Positions 21,719 through 28,937 of a stretch of 30,842 nucleotides of DNA are shown here, piece by piece. The stretch's first letter is position 1. Every line of letters starts with the position of its first letter. Source of the stretch: CALAED01 sp937891035 (lineage in GTDB: Bacteria; Actinomycetota; Actinomycetes; Streptosporangiales; Streptosporangiaceae). Made by a program: the position numbers and the translations under genes. The notes beneath the pieces were generated by a model that was given only the letters and a program-made list of their open reading frames with translations, had not been told where the DNA came from and made no database searches. The stretch spans positions 1 through 30,842 of the forward strand of contig DASQSZ010000122.1 in assembly GCA_035642125.1 (NCBI GenBank), written 5' to 3'.

Positions 21719-24028
21719 ATGACGACCGGAACGACCGCCCCCGCCGACCCAGCCGACGCCGACGCCGCCGGCGGCGGCCGCGCGGGCGACTTCTGGGACG
21801 GCATCGCGCATGCCTACGTCCCCCCGGCGAGGCTGTCCATCGATCCGCGGCTGACGCTGCACACCGACGCGGCGGACGAGGTCGACCCGATCACCTACGA
21901 GGTGATCCGCTACACCCTGCTGAACACCAACTTCGAACACACCAACCTGATCCGGCGGCTGTGCGTGTCGCCGGTCACGATGATCAGCCTGGACTTCCAG
22001 TCGTCGGTGTTGCTCGAAGACGGCGACCTGGTCTTCCTCGGGCCCAACCTGCAGTACTTCTCCAACTCCCATTCCCACACGATCAAATGGATCTTGGAGC
22101 ACCGCTCGGCCAGCCCCGGCATCGGCGCCGACGACATGTTCCTGTCCAATGACCCGTACATCGGGGCGCCGCATCAGCCCGACGTCTGCGTCTCGGCGCC
22201 GGTGTTCGTCGACGGGAAGCTGTTTTGCTGGGTCGCGAACGTGATGAACCACTCCGACGTCGGCGGGACCGCGCCCGGGAGCTTCTGCCTGGCAGCCACC
22301 GACGCCTGGAGCGATCCGCCGATGTTCCCGCCGGTCAAACTGGTCGACGGCGGTGAGCTGCGCGACGACGTCGAGCAGTTGTTCGTGCGGCAAAGCCGGA
22401 TGCCGGCCGCCGCCAGGATGGACCTGCGAGCCGCCGTCGCCGGCAACACCTTCGCCAAGCGCCGCGTCCTCGACCTGGTCGAACGCTACGGAGCCGACGT
22501 GGTCAAGGCGGTGATGCGGCGGGTCATCGACGCGGGCGAGCGGCTGTTCGCCGACCGGCTCGCCGCCATTCCCGACGGCACGTGGTCGCACCGCGCGTAC
22601 ACCGAGGTGGCGCTGCCCGGCGACCGGGGCGTGTACGCGTTCCAGGTCAACGTGCACAAGCGCGGTGATCGGCTGCGCGTCGACAACGTCGGCACCGATC
22701 CACAGGCCGGCAGCCTGTCCGCCCCCTACGTCGCGTTCGTCGGCGCGGTGCTGTGCGCGCTCACGCAGCAGCTGACCAGCGACCTCGCCGGCGCCTACGG
22801 CGGGGTCTATCGGCGCGTCGACTTCGACCCGCGGCCCGGCCTGCTGAACTGCCCCGACCATCCGGCCGCCGTCAGCCCGGCCGGTGCGTACTCCACCGAG
22901 ATGTGCATCAACGCCGCATCGCTCGCCATCGGCAAGATGATGGCCTGCGGCGGCGACCGGCTGCGCGAACTCATCCTCGGCCCGGTGGTGCCGCATCCGT
23001 ACGGCGTCATCTACGCGGGCCTGGACGCCGACGGCGAGCTCTTCATCATGATCAACTCCAACGGGCTGACCGGGGCCGGCGCGGGGCGGCCAGATCAGGA
23101 CGGCATCGACGCCGGCGGCCAGTACTGGGTGCCGGAGGCCATCACCTACAACGTCGAGCACGTCGAGGCCCAGTATCCGGTGCTCTACCTGTACCGGCGG
23201 ATGCTCGAAGGCGGGGCGGGCGGCGCAGGTCGGCACCGCGGCGGCCCCGGCTTCGTCGAGTGCACCCTGCCGTGGGGCGCGCAGGGTCTGGAGATCCAGC
23301 TGTATTCCAACGAAAGCTTCGCCAAGGGCCTCGGGCTGGCCGGCGGCAACCCGAACAGCCGGGCCTGGCTGCGGCTGCGGCAGGGCACCGACGTGCGCCG
23401 GCTGCTGGCCGACGGACGGATCCCCGGCGACCTCGATCAGCTGACCGGCCGGGACGCGCCGGTGTCGTTCAAGGGCGCGCCGCTCGGCGTGGGCCCCGAC
23501 GACGTCTTCGAGTGGAGCTTCCCGGCGAACGCAGGGTTCGGCGACCCGCTCCGGCGCGACCCGGCCGCCGTCCTCGCCGACGTGACGAGCGGGCACATCA
23601 CCGCGGCCATCGCAGAGCGGGTCTATGGCGTCCGCGTCGCCGAGGGCGCCGTGGACGAGTTCGCCACCGAGGCGCTGCGCACCCGCGCCTACAGCGACCG
23701 GGTGGGGCGGCCCGCAGGCCCGCAGCGGGGGGCGCCGGCCGGACAGTCGCCCATCGGGGACGCGCTGGGGATCGCCGCCGGGCGCATCGGCTGCGCCTGC
23801 TGCGGAGCCGACCTGTGCGCGGCCGGCGGCAACTACAAGGACGCGGCGGTGCTGCGGGAGCATCCGATGCCCGACCTGGCCCCCGAGTTCGCGGGCGAGG
23901 ACGTGGAGATGGCCGGGCAGATGGTCTTCCGTGAGTTCTTCTGTCCCGCCTGCGGCGTACGGTTCGACACCGAGATCGCCCGGGCCGGCGACCCTCCGCT
24001 GTGGGACGTCCGGCTGACCCCCGCCTGA
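21719..24028 (+). CDS. HyuB-like subunit with C-terminal zinc-ribbon-like tail
   Basis: A 769-residue partner of the HyuA-like protein. The hydantoinase B domain covers about residues 55-600, with NDPYIGAPHQPDV (Asp145, His152, Asp155) and NHSDVGG (His178, Asp180), the metal-site signatures of the family, and GGRHRGGPGF-type glycine motifs later. Residues about 690-769 form an added domain: Cys692, Cys695, Cys742 and Cys745 in two CxxC pairs (with Cys694 and Cys700 beside them), followed by PPLWDVRL. This resembles the small third subunit of acetone and acetophenone carboxylases, so the protein may be a two-subunit fusion and the enzyme a carboxylase-type rather than a simple hydantoinase. 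A hairpin follows the stop. Confidence 0.85.
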   Translation: MTTGTTAPADPADADAAGGGRAGDFWDGIAHAYVPPARLSIDPRLTLHTDAADEVDPITYEVIRYTLLNTNFEHTNLIRRLCVSPVTMISLDFQSSVLLEDGDLVFLGPNLQYFSNSHSHTIKWILEHRSASPGIGADDMFLSNDPYIGAPHQPDVCVSAPVFVDGKLFCWVANVMNHSDVGGTAPGSFCLAATDAWSDPPMFPPVKLVDGGELRDDVEQLFVRQSRMPAAARMDLRAAVAGNTFAKRRVLDLVERYGADVVKAVMRRVIDAGERLFADRLAAIPDGTWSHRAYTEVALPGDRGVYAFQVNVHKRGDRLRVDNVGTDPQAGSLSAPYVAFVGAVLCALTQQLTSDLAGAYGGVYRRVDFDPRPGLLNCPDHPAAVSPAGAYSTEMCINAASLAIGKMMACGGDRLRELILGPVVPHPYGVIYAGLDADGELFIMINSNGLTGAGAGRPDQDGIDAGGQYWVPEAITYNVEHVEAQYPVLYLYRRMLEGGAGGAGRHRGGPGFVECTLPWGAQGLEIQLYSNESFAKGLGLAGGNPNSRAWLRLRQGTDVRRLLADGRIPGDLDQLTGRDAPVSFKGAPLGVGPDDVFEWSFPANAGFGDPLRRDPAAVLADVTSGHITAAIAERVYGVRVAEGAVDEFATEALRTRAYSDRVGRPAGPQRGAPAGQSPIGDALGIAAGRIGCACCGADLCAAGGNYKDAAVLREHPMPDLAPEFAGEDVEMAGQMVFREFFCPACGVRFDTEIARAGDPPLWDVRLTPA

Positions 24029-24036
24029 CCGCGCGC

Positions 24037-24069
24037 GCCACGACCGGGCATCCCCTTGGGGGCTGTGGC
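24037..24069 (+). terminator. hairpin after the hyuB-like gene
   Basis: GCCAC (24037-24041) pairs with GTGGC (24065-24069), with an inner CCCC/GGGG pair near the tip. It begins nine bases after the stop codon and has no U-tract, a usual form for actinobacterial terminators. It touches the first copy of the 46-bp repeat. Confidence 0.4.
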
Positions 24070-24113
24070 CCGCGTCTAAAGCGCGCCGAGGCTGCGCGGG
24101 AAACACAGCGACA
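24068..24113. repeat. 46-bp direct repeat, copy 1
   Basis: Identical over 46 bp to 24162-24207, beginning GCCCGCGTCTAAAGCGCGCC and ending CACAGCGACA. The copies start 94 bp apart. Each holds an inverted pair CCCGCG/CGCGGG around a 20-base centre, so it can fold. The repeats lie in the gap between the hyuB-like gene and the methyltransferase, outside any gene. Confidence 0.85.
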
Positions 24114-24161
24114 GTTCGGCGCGCGACGCGGGCTGGACTGAGCGAGGAACGAGCGAGGGAA

Positions 24162-24207
24162 GCCCGCGTCTAAAGCGCGCCGAGGCTGCGCGGGAAACAC
24201 AGCGACA
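24162..24207. repeat. 46-bp direct repeat, copy 2
   Basis: Second copy of the element at 24068-24113, without a mismatch. The 48 bases between copies include a partial echo, GCGACGCGGGCTGG, and a GAGCGAGGAACGAGCGAGGG run. From 24208 to 24383 I see only GC-rich leader DNA leading to the methyltransferase start. Confidence 0.85.
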
Positions 24208-24383
24208 ACCTCACTTTTCCGCCTGTTACGCGCTGACCGGACATCTCGCCCGCCGGCGCGGCCGCCGGGCGATAGGCTCGGCCCGCGGCGTGCGGGAGCG
24301 GATAGGCGCTCCCGCACGGCGCGGCGGCGGCACGGCGGTGCGGTGACCCGCACGCCGGCATGGCGGAGCGGCGGAGGACACGA

Positions 24384-25190
24384 GTGACGGACCTGGACGG
24401 ACTACCGGCGGGCCTTGATCCGAACACACCGAACGTGGCCCGGATCTACGATTATTGGCTCGACGGCAAGGACAACTTCCAAGTCGACCGCGACTTCGCC
24501 GAAAAGATCATCGCGATCGAGCCGGCCGCACCCTACATGGCACGGCAAAACCGCGGTTTCCTCGGCCGTGCCGTCCGCTTCCTGACCGCCGAGGCCGGCA
24601 TCCGGCAGTTCATCGACATCGGGACCGGCCTGCCCACCCAGCGAAGCGTCCATCAGGTGGCCCAGGAGATCGCGCCCGATGCCCGGATCGTCTACGTCGA
24701 CAGTGACGAGGTCGTCCGCATCCACGCCAGGGCGCTGCTCGGCGACAGCACCAACGTGGCAGCCGTCCGCGCGGACTTCCGCGACCCCGAGACCATCTTG
24801 GCGCACCCCGACGTGGCCAAACTCATCGACTTCGATCAGCCCTTCGCGTTGCTCCTGCTGGCCATCTTGCACTTCATTCCCGACGACGATGACCCGCTGG
24901 GCATCATCGGTCGCTACCGCGAGGTCATGGCGCCCGGCAGCCACCTCGCGATCTCCTGCTCCACCCGGGAGGCCGACCCCGAGCGGGCCGACAAGATCAT
25001 CGAGGAGTACCGGAAGGCCAGCGCGCCCGCCGTCCTGCGCACCGGCGCCGAGATCCTGCGCTTCTTCGACGGGTTCGAGCTCCTCGATCCCGGCCGCCTC
25101 GTCTACACCCCGCAATGGCGGCCGGCGGACCCGGTCGAGGCCGATCCCAAGAAGGCCTGGATGCTGGCCGGGCTCGGCCGCAGGATTTGA
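24384..25190 (+). CDS. SAM-dependent methyltransferase, DUF574 family
   Basis: A 268-residue class I methyltransferase-fold protein of the actinobacterial S-adenosyl methyltransferase family. The N-terminal signature TPNVARIYDYWLDGKDNFQVD is followed by the SAM loop FIDIGTGLPTQRSVH, the acidic post-II strand IVYVDSDEVVR and LLLLAILHFIPDDDD. The family is abundant in streptomycetes and their relatives, but its substrates are mostly unknown. A GTG at 24384 with GGAGG six bases before it is preferred over the ATG at 24360, which has no ribosome site. It stands alone, behind the repeat-bearing gap, and a hairpin follows its stop. Confidence 0.88.
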   Translation: MTDLDGLPAGLDPNTPNVARIYDYWLDGKDNFQVDRDFAEKIIAIEPAAPYMARQNRGFLGRAVRFLTAEAGIRQFIDIGTGLPTQRSVHQVAQEIAPDARIVYVDSDEVVRIHARALLGDSTNVAAVRADFRDPETILAHPDVAKLIDFDQPFALLLLAILHFIPDDDDPLGIIGRYREVMAPGSHLAISCSTREADPERADKIIEEYRKASAPAVLRTGAEILRFFDGFELLDPGRLVYTPQWRPADPVEADPKKAWMLAGLGRRI

Positions 25191-25211
25191 CTCACCGGGG
25201 CTTCCGGCGAG
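25191..25211 (+). terminator. hairpin immediately after the methyltransferase stop
   Basis: CTCACCGG-GGCTT-CCGGCGAG forms an eight-pair stem with one A/C mismatch and a five-base loop, starting directly after the TGA. A weak pyrimidine run follows (CTCTTG). Position and shape fit an intrinsic terminator. Confidence 0.45.
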
Positions 25212-25415
25212 CTCTTGACGACTCCCCAGTGGCACCCGCGCGGTGTGATCGCGCCCGCAGCCTCGCCGTCGCGCCCGCGCGCCACCCTCCTGCGAGTGAT
25301 GTCGCCTTGACTGGACCGCCATAGACCTGTTGCCGACCCCGAATTGCCAGCTAAGAGCGATATTTTGACGAGCTTTAGCACTTCCATGAAGCTCTCCGGC
25401 ATGCTTCCATGATGG

Positions 25416-25437
25416 CGATCGCCGTTACCGGCGATCG
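25416..25437. promoter_or_regulatory. perfect hairpin CGATCGCCG-TTAC-CGGCGATCG
   Basis: A 9-bp perfect inverted repeat with a four-base loop in the 386-bp gap before the M24-family gene. The 50 bases before it are AT-richer, and CTTCCATGA is repeated at 25381 and 25404. It may be the end of an unseen transcript or part of the control region of the next gene. Confidence 0.4.
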
Positions 25438-25480
25438 GGCGTTACGACAAGGCTGAAACGGACGCCCCTCTGGCAGGCCG

Positions 25481-25500
25481 GCCCGAGCGATCGATCGGGC
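25481..25500. promoter_or_regulatory. 20-bp near-perfect palindrome upstream of M24-family gene
   Basis: GCCCGAGCGATCGATCGGGC matches its own reverse complement at 18 of 20 positions. It lies about 75-100 bp before the candidate starts of the M24-family gene, a usual operator distance. No regulator gene is adjacent, so the protein that would bind is unknown. Confidence 0.4.
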
Positions 25501-25576
25501 GCTGTCGTCCACAAACTGGCCCAACGGGCCGCGCACACTCCCTTTCGTCGCGCCAACGAATGGTGAGCGCCTGCTC

Positions 25577-26815
25577 GTGCCAACGCTCATGGGGGAGCAC
25601 ATGATCGAGGTCACCACACCACGTCTAGGGGAGCGCATCACGGTCGGGGAACTTCCCTCACCGTATGTCGCAGCCGACTTCCCTCCTGCCGAGTTCAACT
25701 CGCGCATCGACAAGGTGCGCGAGGCGATGAGCCGACAGGGAATCGACGCTCTCATGTTGGCCAGCCCGGAGAACATCTACTACCTCCTCGGGCTCAACCA
25801 TCAGGGCTACTTCTCGTTCACCCTGGTGCTGCTGCCGCTGGACGGCCATCCGATCCTGGTGGCGCGCGCCATGGAACACGCCACGCTGAGCGCTCAGGTG
25901 CCCAGCTGCGAGCACGTGGGGTACGCCGAGGACGACGATCCGGCCGAGGTGGTGGCGTCGGTGATCCAGCGGAGCACGGCGCAATCGGCGGTCTTGGGCC
26001 TGGAACGCGCGGCCATGTTCTTCCCCGTCGGCGTGTGGGAACGCATCCGCGAGCTGGTCGGGCGGTCGTGGACCGACGGCTCCGGCATCGTGGACAGCGT
26101 GCGTGCGGTGAAGTCGGCTCCCGAGATCGCCTTCATCCGGCGCGCCGCCGAGATCTCCGACAGCGCCGTGCGCGCCGGCGTGGAGACCGCCGGCACGGGG
26201 CGCACCGAACGCATGGTCGCGGCGGCGATCTACCACGAGATGGTGTTGAACGGCAGCGAGCACCCCGGCTTCGCCCCGTTCATCCGTTCGACCGACATCC
26301 TTCATCACGAGCACGTCACCTGGCGAGACCGCTCCCTGCGCCAGGGGTCGGGGCTATTCATGGAGCTGTCGGCGTCGGTTTATCGCTACCACGCGCCGAT
26401 GACCCGCATGGTGTACGTCGGCCGTCTGCCCGTCGGCGTCGAGCAGGCCGCGCAGGCGGCGCTCGCCGGGCTGACTGCCATCGAACACACGCTGCGGCCG
26501 GGCGAGGTGAGCGGCGACATCTACGCCGCCTGGTCGCGCGCCGTCTACGGTGAGCTCGGGCGGCGGCACGATCGGCATCATTGCGGCTACATGATCGGAA
26601 TCGGGTTTCCGCCCAGCTGGGTCGGCGGCAGCCGGGTCACCGGCATCCGGCAGGACGGCAAGCTGGAGATCCAGCCCGGCATGGTCTTTCATGTCCAGTC
26701 GTGGATCCTCGGCGCGCATCCGGCGGAGTACTGCGTGTCCGACACCGCGCTGGTCACCGAGGACGGGTGCGAGCTGCTGACCATGTTCGAACGCGAGCCG
26801 ATCGTACGGCTGTAG
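25577..26815 (+). CDS. M24-fold protein, creatinase/ectoine hydrolase-like, no metal site
   Basis: A 412-residue (or slightly shorter) pita-bread-fold protein of the M24 family. An N-terminal creatinase-type domain (RIDKVREAMSRQGIDALMLA, SPENIYYLLGLNHQGY) precedes the M24 domain (SVRAVKSAPEIAFIRRAAEI). The aminopeptidase metal ligands are missing: the VDxG Asp is in MELSAS, the second Asp is replaced within YHAPMTRMV, the His motif reads GYMIGIGFPPSW, and the Glu motif reads GMVFHVQSW. Creatinase and the ectoine hydrolase DoeA share this loss and hydrolyse small C-N bonds without metal, so such an activity is more likely than peptide cleavage. Starts are possible at GTG 25577, ATG 25589 and ATG 25601 (the last just after GGGGGAGCAC). 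Confidence 0.8.
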   Translation: MPTLMGEHMIEVTTPRLGERITVGELPSPYVAADFPPAEFNSRIDKVREAMSRQGIDALMLASPENIYYLLGLNHQGYFSFTLVLLPLDGHPILVARAMEHATLSAQVPSCEHVGYAEDDDPAEVVASVIQRSTAQSAVLGLERAAMFFPVGVWERIRELVGRSWTDGSGIVDSVRAVKSAPEIAFIRRAAEISDSAVRAGVETAGTGRTERMVAAAIYHEMVLNGSEHPGFAPFIRSTDILHHEHVTWRDRSLRQGSGLFMELSASVYRYHAPMTRMVYVGRLPVGVEQAAQAALAGLTAIEHTLRPGEVSGDIYAAWSRAVYGELGRRHDRHHCGYMIGIGFPPSWVGGSRVTGIRQDGKLEIQPGMVFHVQSWILGAHPAEYCVSDTALVTEDGCELLTMFEREPIVRL

Positions 26816-26849
26816 CGGCCCCGGCCGTAAGGCACGAGTACAGAGGCCG

Positions 26850-26878
26850 CGCCGAAGGCCACGGCATGTGGTTCGGCG
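26850..26878. terminator. bidirectional hairpin between convergent genes
   Basis: CGCCGAA (26850-26856) pairs with TTCGGCG (26872-26878), with an inner CCAC/GTGG stem and a GGCAT loop. It lies 35 bp after the M24-family gene and about 140 bp beyond the end of the leftward MFS gene, so it may serve both. Confidence 0.5.
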
Positions 26879-27020
26879 ACGTCCGCGCGGTGGTGCCAAC
26901 CAGCCCCTGGAGTCACCATCGCGCGGCCGTCCGGCACTCGACCCGGCCCGGCACCTCGAACCGGTCGAGCCGCCGGCCACAGAGCCGCAAGGCCGCGGGG
27001 CGCGGGGCGGCGCGCGGCCG

Positions 27021-28319
27021 TCAGGCCGCGGCGGGGACCTTCGGATCGGTGGGTGCGCCCTCCACCTGCCGGCCACGGCCGATCGACAACGACATGCCCG
27101 CCGCGAACAGGCAGATCACGCCGATGCTCCACCAGGCGAGCGTGTAAGTGCCGAGCGAGGTCCTGATGAGGCCCGCGACGCCGGCGGCGGCGGCCGCGCC
27201 GATCTGATGCGCCGCGAACACCCAGCCGAACACGATGGTGCCCCGGTCCGGACCGAAAATCTCGCCGGACAGCGCGACGGTCGGCGGCACCGTGGCCACC
27301 CAGTCGAGCCCGTAGAAGATCACGAAGACGAGCATGCTCGGGTGCGGCGAGTCGGCGAACAGCAAGGGCAACGTCAGCAGGGACAGCCCGCGCAGGCCGT
27401 AGTACCAGCCGAGCAGCAACCGGCTGTCCATCCGGTCGGTCAGCCAGCCGGACATGATCGTGCCGACGATGTCGAAGACGCCGACGAGGGCGAGCAGGCC
27501 GGCGGCCGTCGTCTCCGCCATGCCATGATCGTGGGCCGCCGGAATGAAGTGCGTGCCCACCAGGCCGTTGGTCGACGCGCCGCAGATGAAAAAGCCGCCG
27601 GCGAGCAGCCAGAACTCCTTCCTGCGGGCGGCGGCCCGCAGCGCCGCCGCGGCCGTCCTGGCGGTGCCGCCGGTGGCCGGCGGTGCGTCCACCGGACCCG
27701 TCGCGCCGTACGGCTCGAGTCCGACGTCGGCCGGCCGGTCGCGCAGCACCAGCATCACGAGCGGTACGACGGCGAGCGCGGCCACCGCGACCATCAGCGC
27801 GGCCGAGCGCCAGCCGTGCCGGTCGGCCAGCCAGGCCAGCACCGGCAGAAAGATCAGCTGCCCGGCCGCGCCACCGGCCGTCAGCACGCCGATGACCAGG
27901 CCGCGATGCCGGAAGAACCAGCGGTTCGCGACCGTCGCGGCGAAGACCATCGCCATCGAACCCGTGCCGATACCGACGAGCACGCCCCAGCACAGCACCA
28001 GCTGCCATGTCGCGTTCATGAACACTGTGAGGCCACTGCCCATCGCGACCAGGGCGAGCGCCGCCGCGGTGATCCGCCGGACGCCGAACCGGTCCATGAG
28101 CGCCGCGGCGAAGGGGGCGGTGAGCCCGTACAAGATCAGGTTGACCGATACCGCGAGCGAGGTCGCGGTCCGCGTCCAGCCGAACTCGTCCTGCAGCGGC
28201 ACGATTAACACGCCCGGCGTGGCGCGGAAACCCGCGGCGCCGATCAGCGCGACGAACGCCACGGCCGCGACGATCCAGGCTCGGTGGATCGTACGGAACC
28301 GGCGGACGGCTCGGGACAT
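27021..28319 (-). CDS. MFS transporter, monocarboxylate/oxalate-formate type
   Basis: A 432-residue inner-membrane transporter with about 12 membrane segments. The first half has GVLIVPLQDEFGWTRTATSL and the motif A loop AALMDRFGVRRI, a combination typical of the monocarboxylate porter/OxlT-like branch of the MFS (organic anion exchange or symport). The long central loop is at about residues 195-240. The ATG at 28319 is preceded by GAGGAGG, which rules out a longer frame from 28352. It diverges from the broken GlxA/AraC-type regulator at 28416, which probably once controlled it. The substrate is not deducible; the M24-family enzyme converging on it could supply or use the transported compound, which is speculation. 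Confidence 0.85.
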   Translation of the reverse strand: MSRAVRRFRTIHRAWIVAAVAFVALIGAAGFRATPGVLIVPLQDEFGWTRTATSLAVSVNLILYGLTAPFAAALMDRFGVRRITAAALALVAMGSGLTVFMNATWQLVLCWGVLVGIGTGSMAMVFAATVANRWFFRHRGLVIGVLTAGGAAGQLIFLPVLAWLADRHGWRSAALMVAVAALAVVPLVMLVLRDRPADVGLEPYGATGPVDAPPATGGTARTAAAALRAAARRKEFWLLAGGFFICGASTNGLVGTHFIPAAHDHGMAETTAAGLLALVGVFDIVGTIMSGWLTDRMDSRLLLGWYYGLRGLSLLTLPLLFADSPHPSMLVFVIFYGLDWVATVPPTVALSGEIFGPDRGTIVFGWVFAAHQIGAAAAAGVAGLIRTSLGTYTLAWWSIGVICLFAAGMSLSIGRGRQVEGAPTDPKVPAAA

Positions 28320-28415
28320 GGGGCCTCCTCGGCGGCGACGTCCGCTGATCACTGTGCGGGAGCGGTTCTCGTGTGCAGCAGTGGCCAGAACGTCACCATT
28401 CCGGAGATTCTGGCC

Positions 28416-28893
28416 ATGCCTCGCCGTTCGTTCACTTCACCCGCTCCGGCGCGTACTCCGGGGCCATCGCCGGCAGCGACGCCGGCGGCGCCACCGCATC
28501 GCGTCGCCGTGCTCGCCATTCCGCCCGTCGTGCCGTTCGATGGCCATCCCCGGCCTCGTGCGCGGGCACGCCCGGGCGACTCGGGCGTGGGCACTGGAGC
28601 GGCTCGACCGGCGCCGCACGCTCACCGACCTGGCCACGCACGCCAGAGTGAGCGTCCGCACGCTGACCAGGCGATTTCGGGACGAGACCGGCCTCACCCC
28701 GCTGCAATGGCTGCTCCAACAGCGCATTGGGCGCGCCAGGGAACTGCTGGAGTCGACGTCCAGGTCGGTCGATGAAGTCGCCAGGTTCAGCGGGCTCGGC
28801 ACCGCGGACTCACTGCGCGCCCATCTGCTGCGTCAGGTGGGGCTCACGCCGACCGCCTACCGCGCCACGTTCACCCGGCTCCGTTCGGGCTGA
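28416..28893 (+). pseudogene. truncated GlxA/AraC-type regulator (large internal deletion, frameshift)
   Basis: From an ATG at 28416 the frame reaches HRVAVLAIPPVVPFD (28497-28541), the first strand of the DJ-1/PfpI-like domain that opens GlxA-family AraC regulators. Directly after it, one frame over from an ATG at 28540, comes the C-terminal AraC DNA-binding domain: RTLTDLATHARVSVRTLTRR, TPLQWLLQQRIGRARELLE and GLTPTAYRATF. The intervening roughly 180-200 residues of a normal protein of about 320 are gone. The 117-residue HTH part is intact and could still be made from 28540, though no ribosome site is clear. It diverges from the MFS gene by 96 bp, the expected place for its regulator. Confidence 0.65.
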
Positions 28894-28905
28894 CGGCGAC
28901 ACCGG

Positions 28906-28923
28906 GCCGGCGTCTGCGCCGGC
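28906..28923. terminator. bidirectional hairpin GCCGGCG-TCTG-CGCCGGC
   Basis: A perfect 7-bp stem with a four-base loop in the 44-bp gap between the convergent AraC-type remnant and the phosphatase gene. The position fits a shared terminator. Confidence 0.55.
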
Positions 28924-28937
28924 TCAGGCACGTCAGG

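Noticed and set aside
20287..21804. 505-codon open frame on the minus strand, opposite hyuA
   Set aside because: Composition shadow of the HyuA-like gene; low-complexity translation.
21524..24106. 860-codon open frame on the minus strand, opposite hyuB
   Set aside because: Antisense shadow of a well-supported gene; no family motifs and no start signal.
24068..24207. 46-bp repeats read as a minimal CRISPR array
   Set aside because: Only two copies, a 48-bp spacer with partial self-similarity, and no cas genes in the window.
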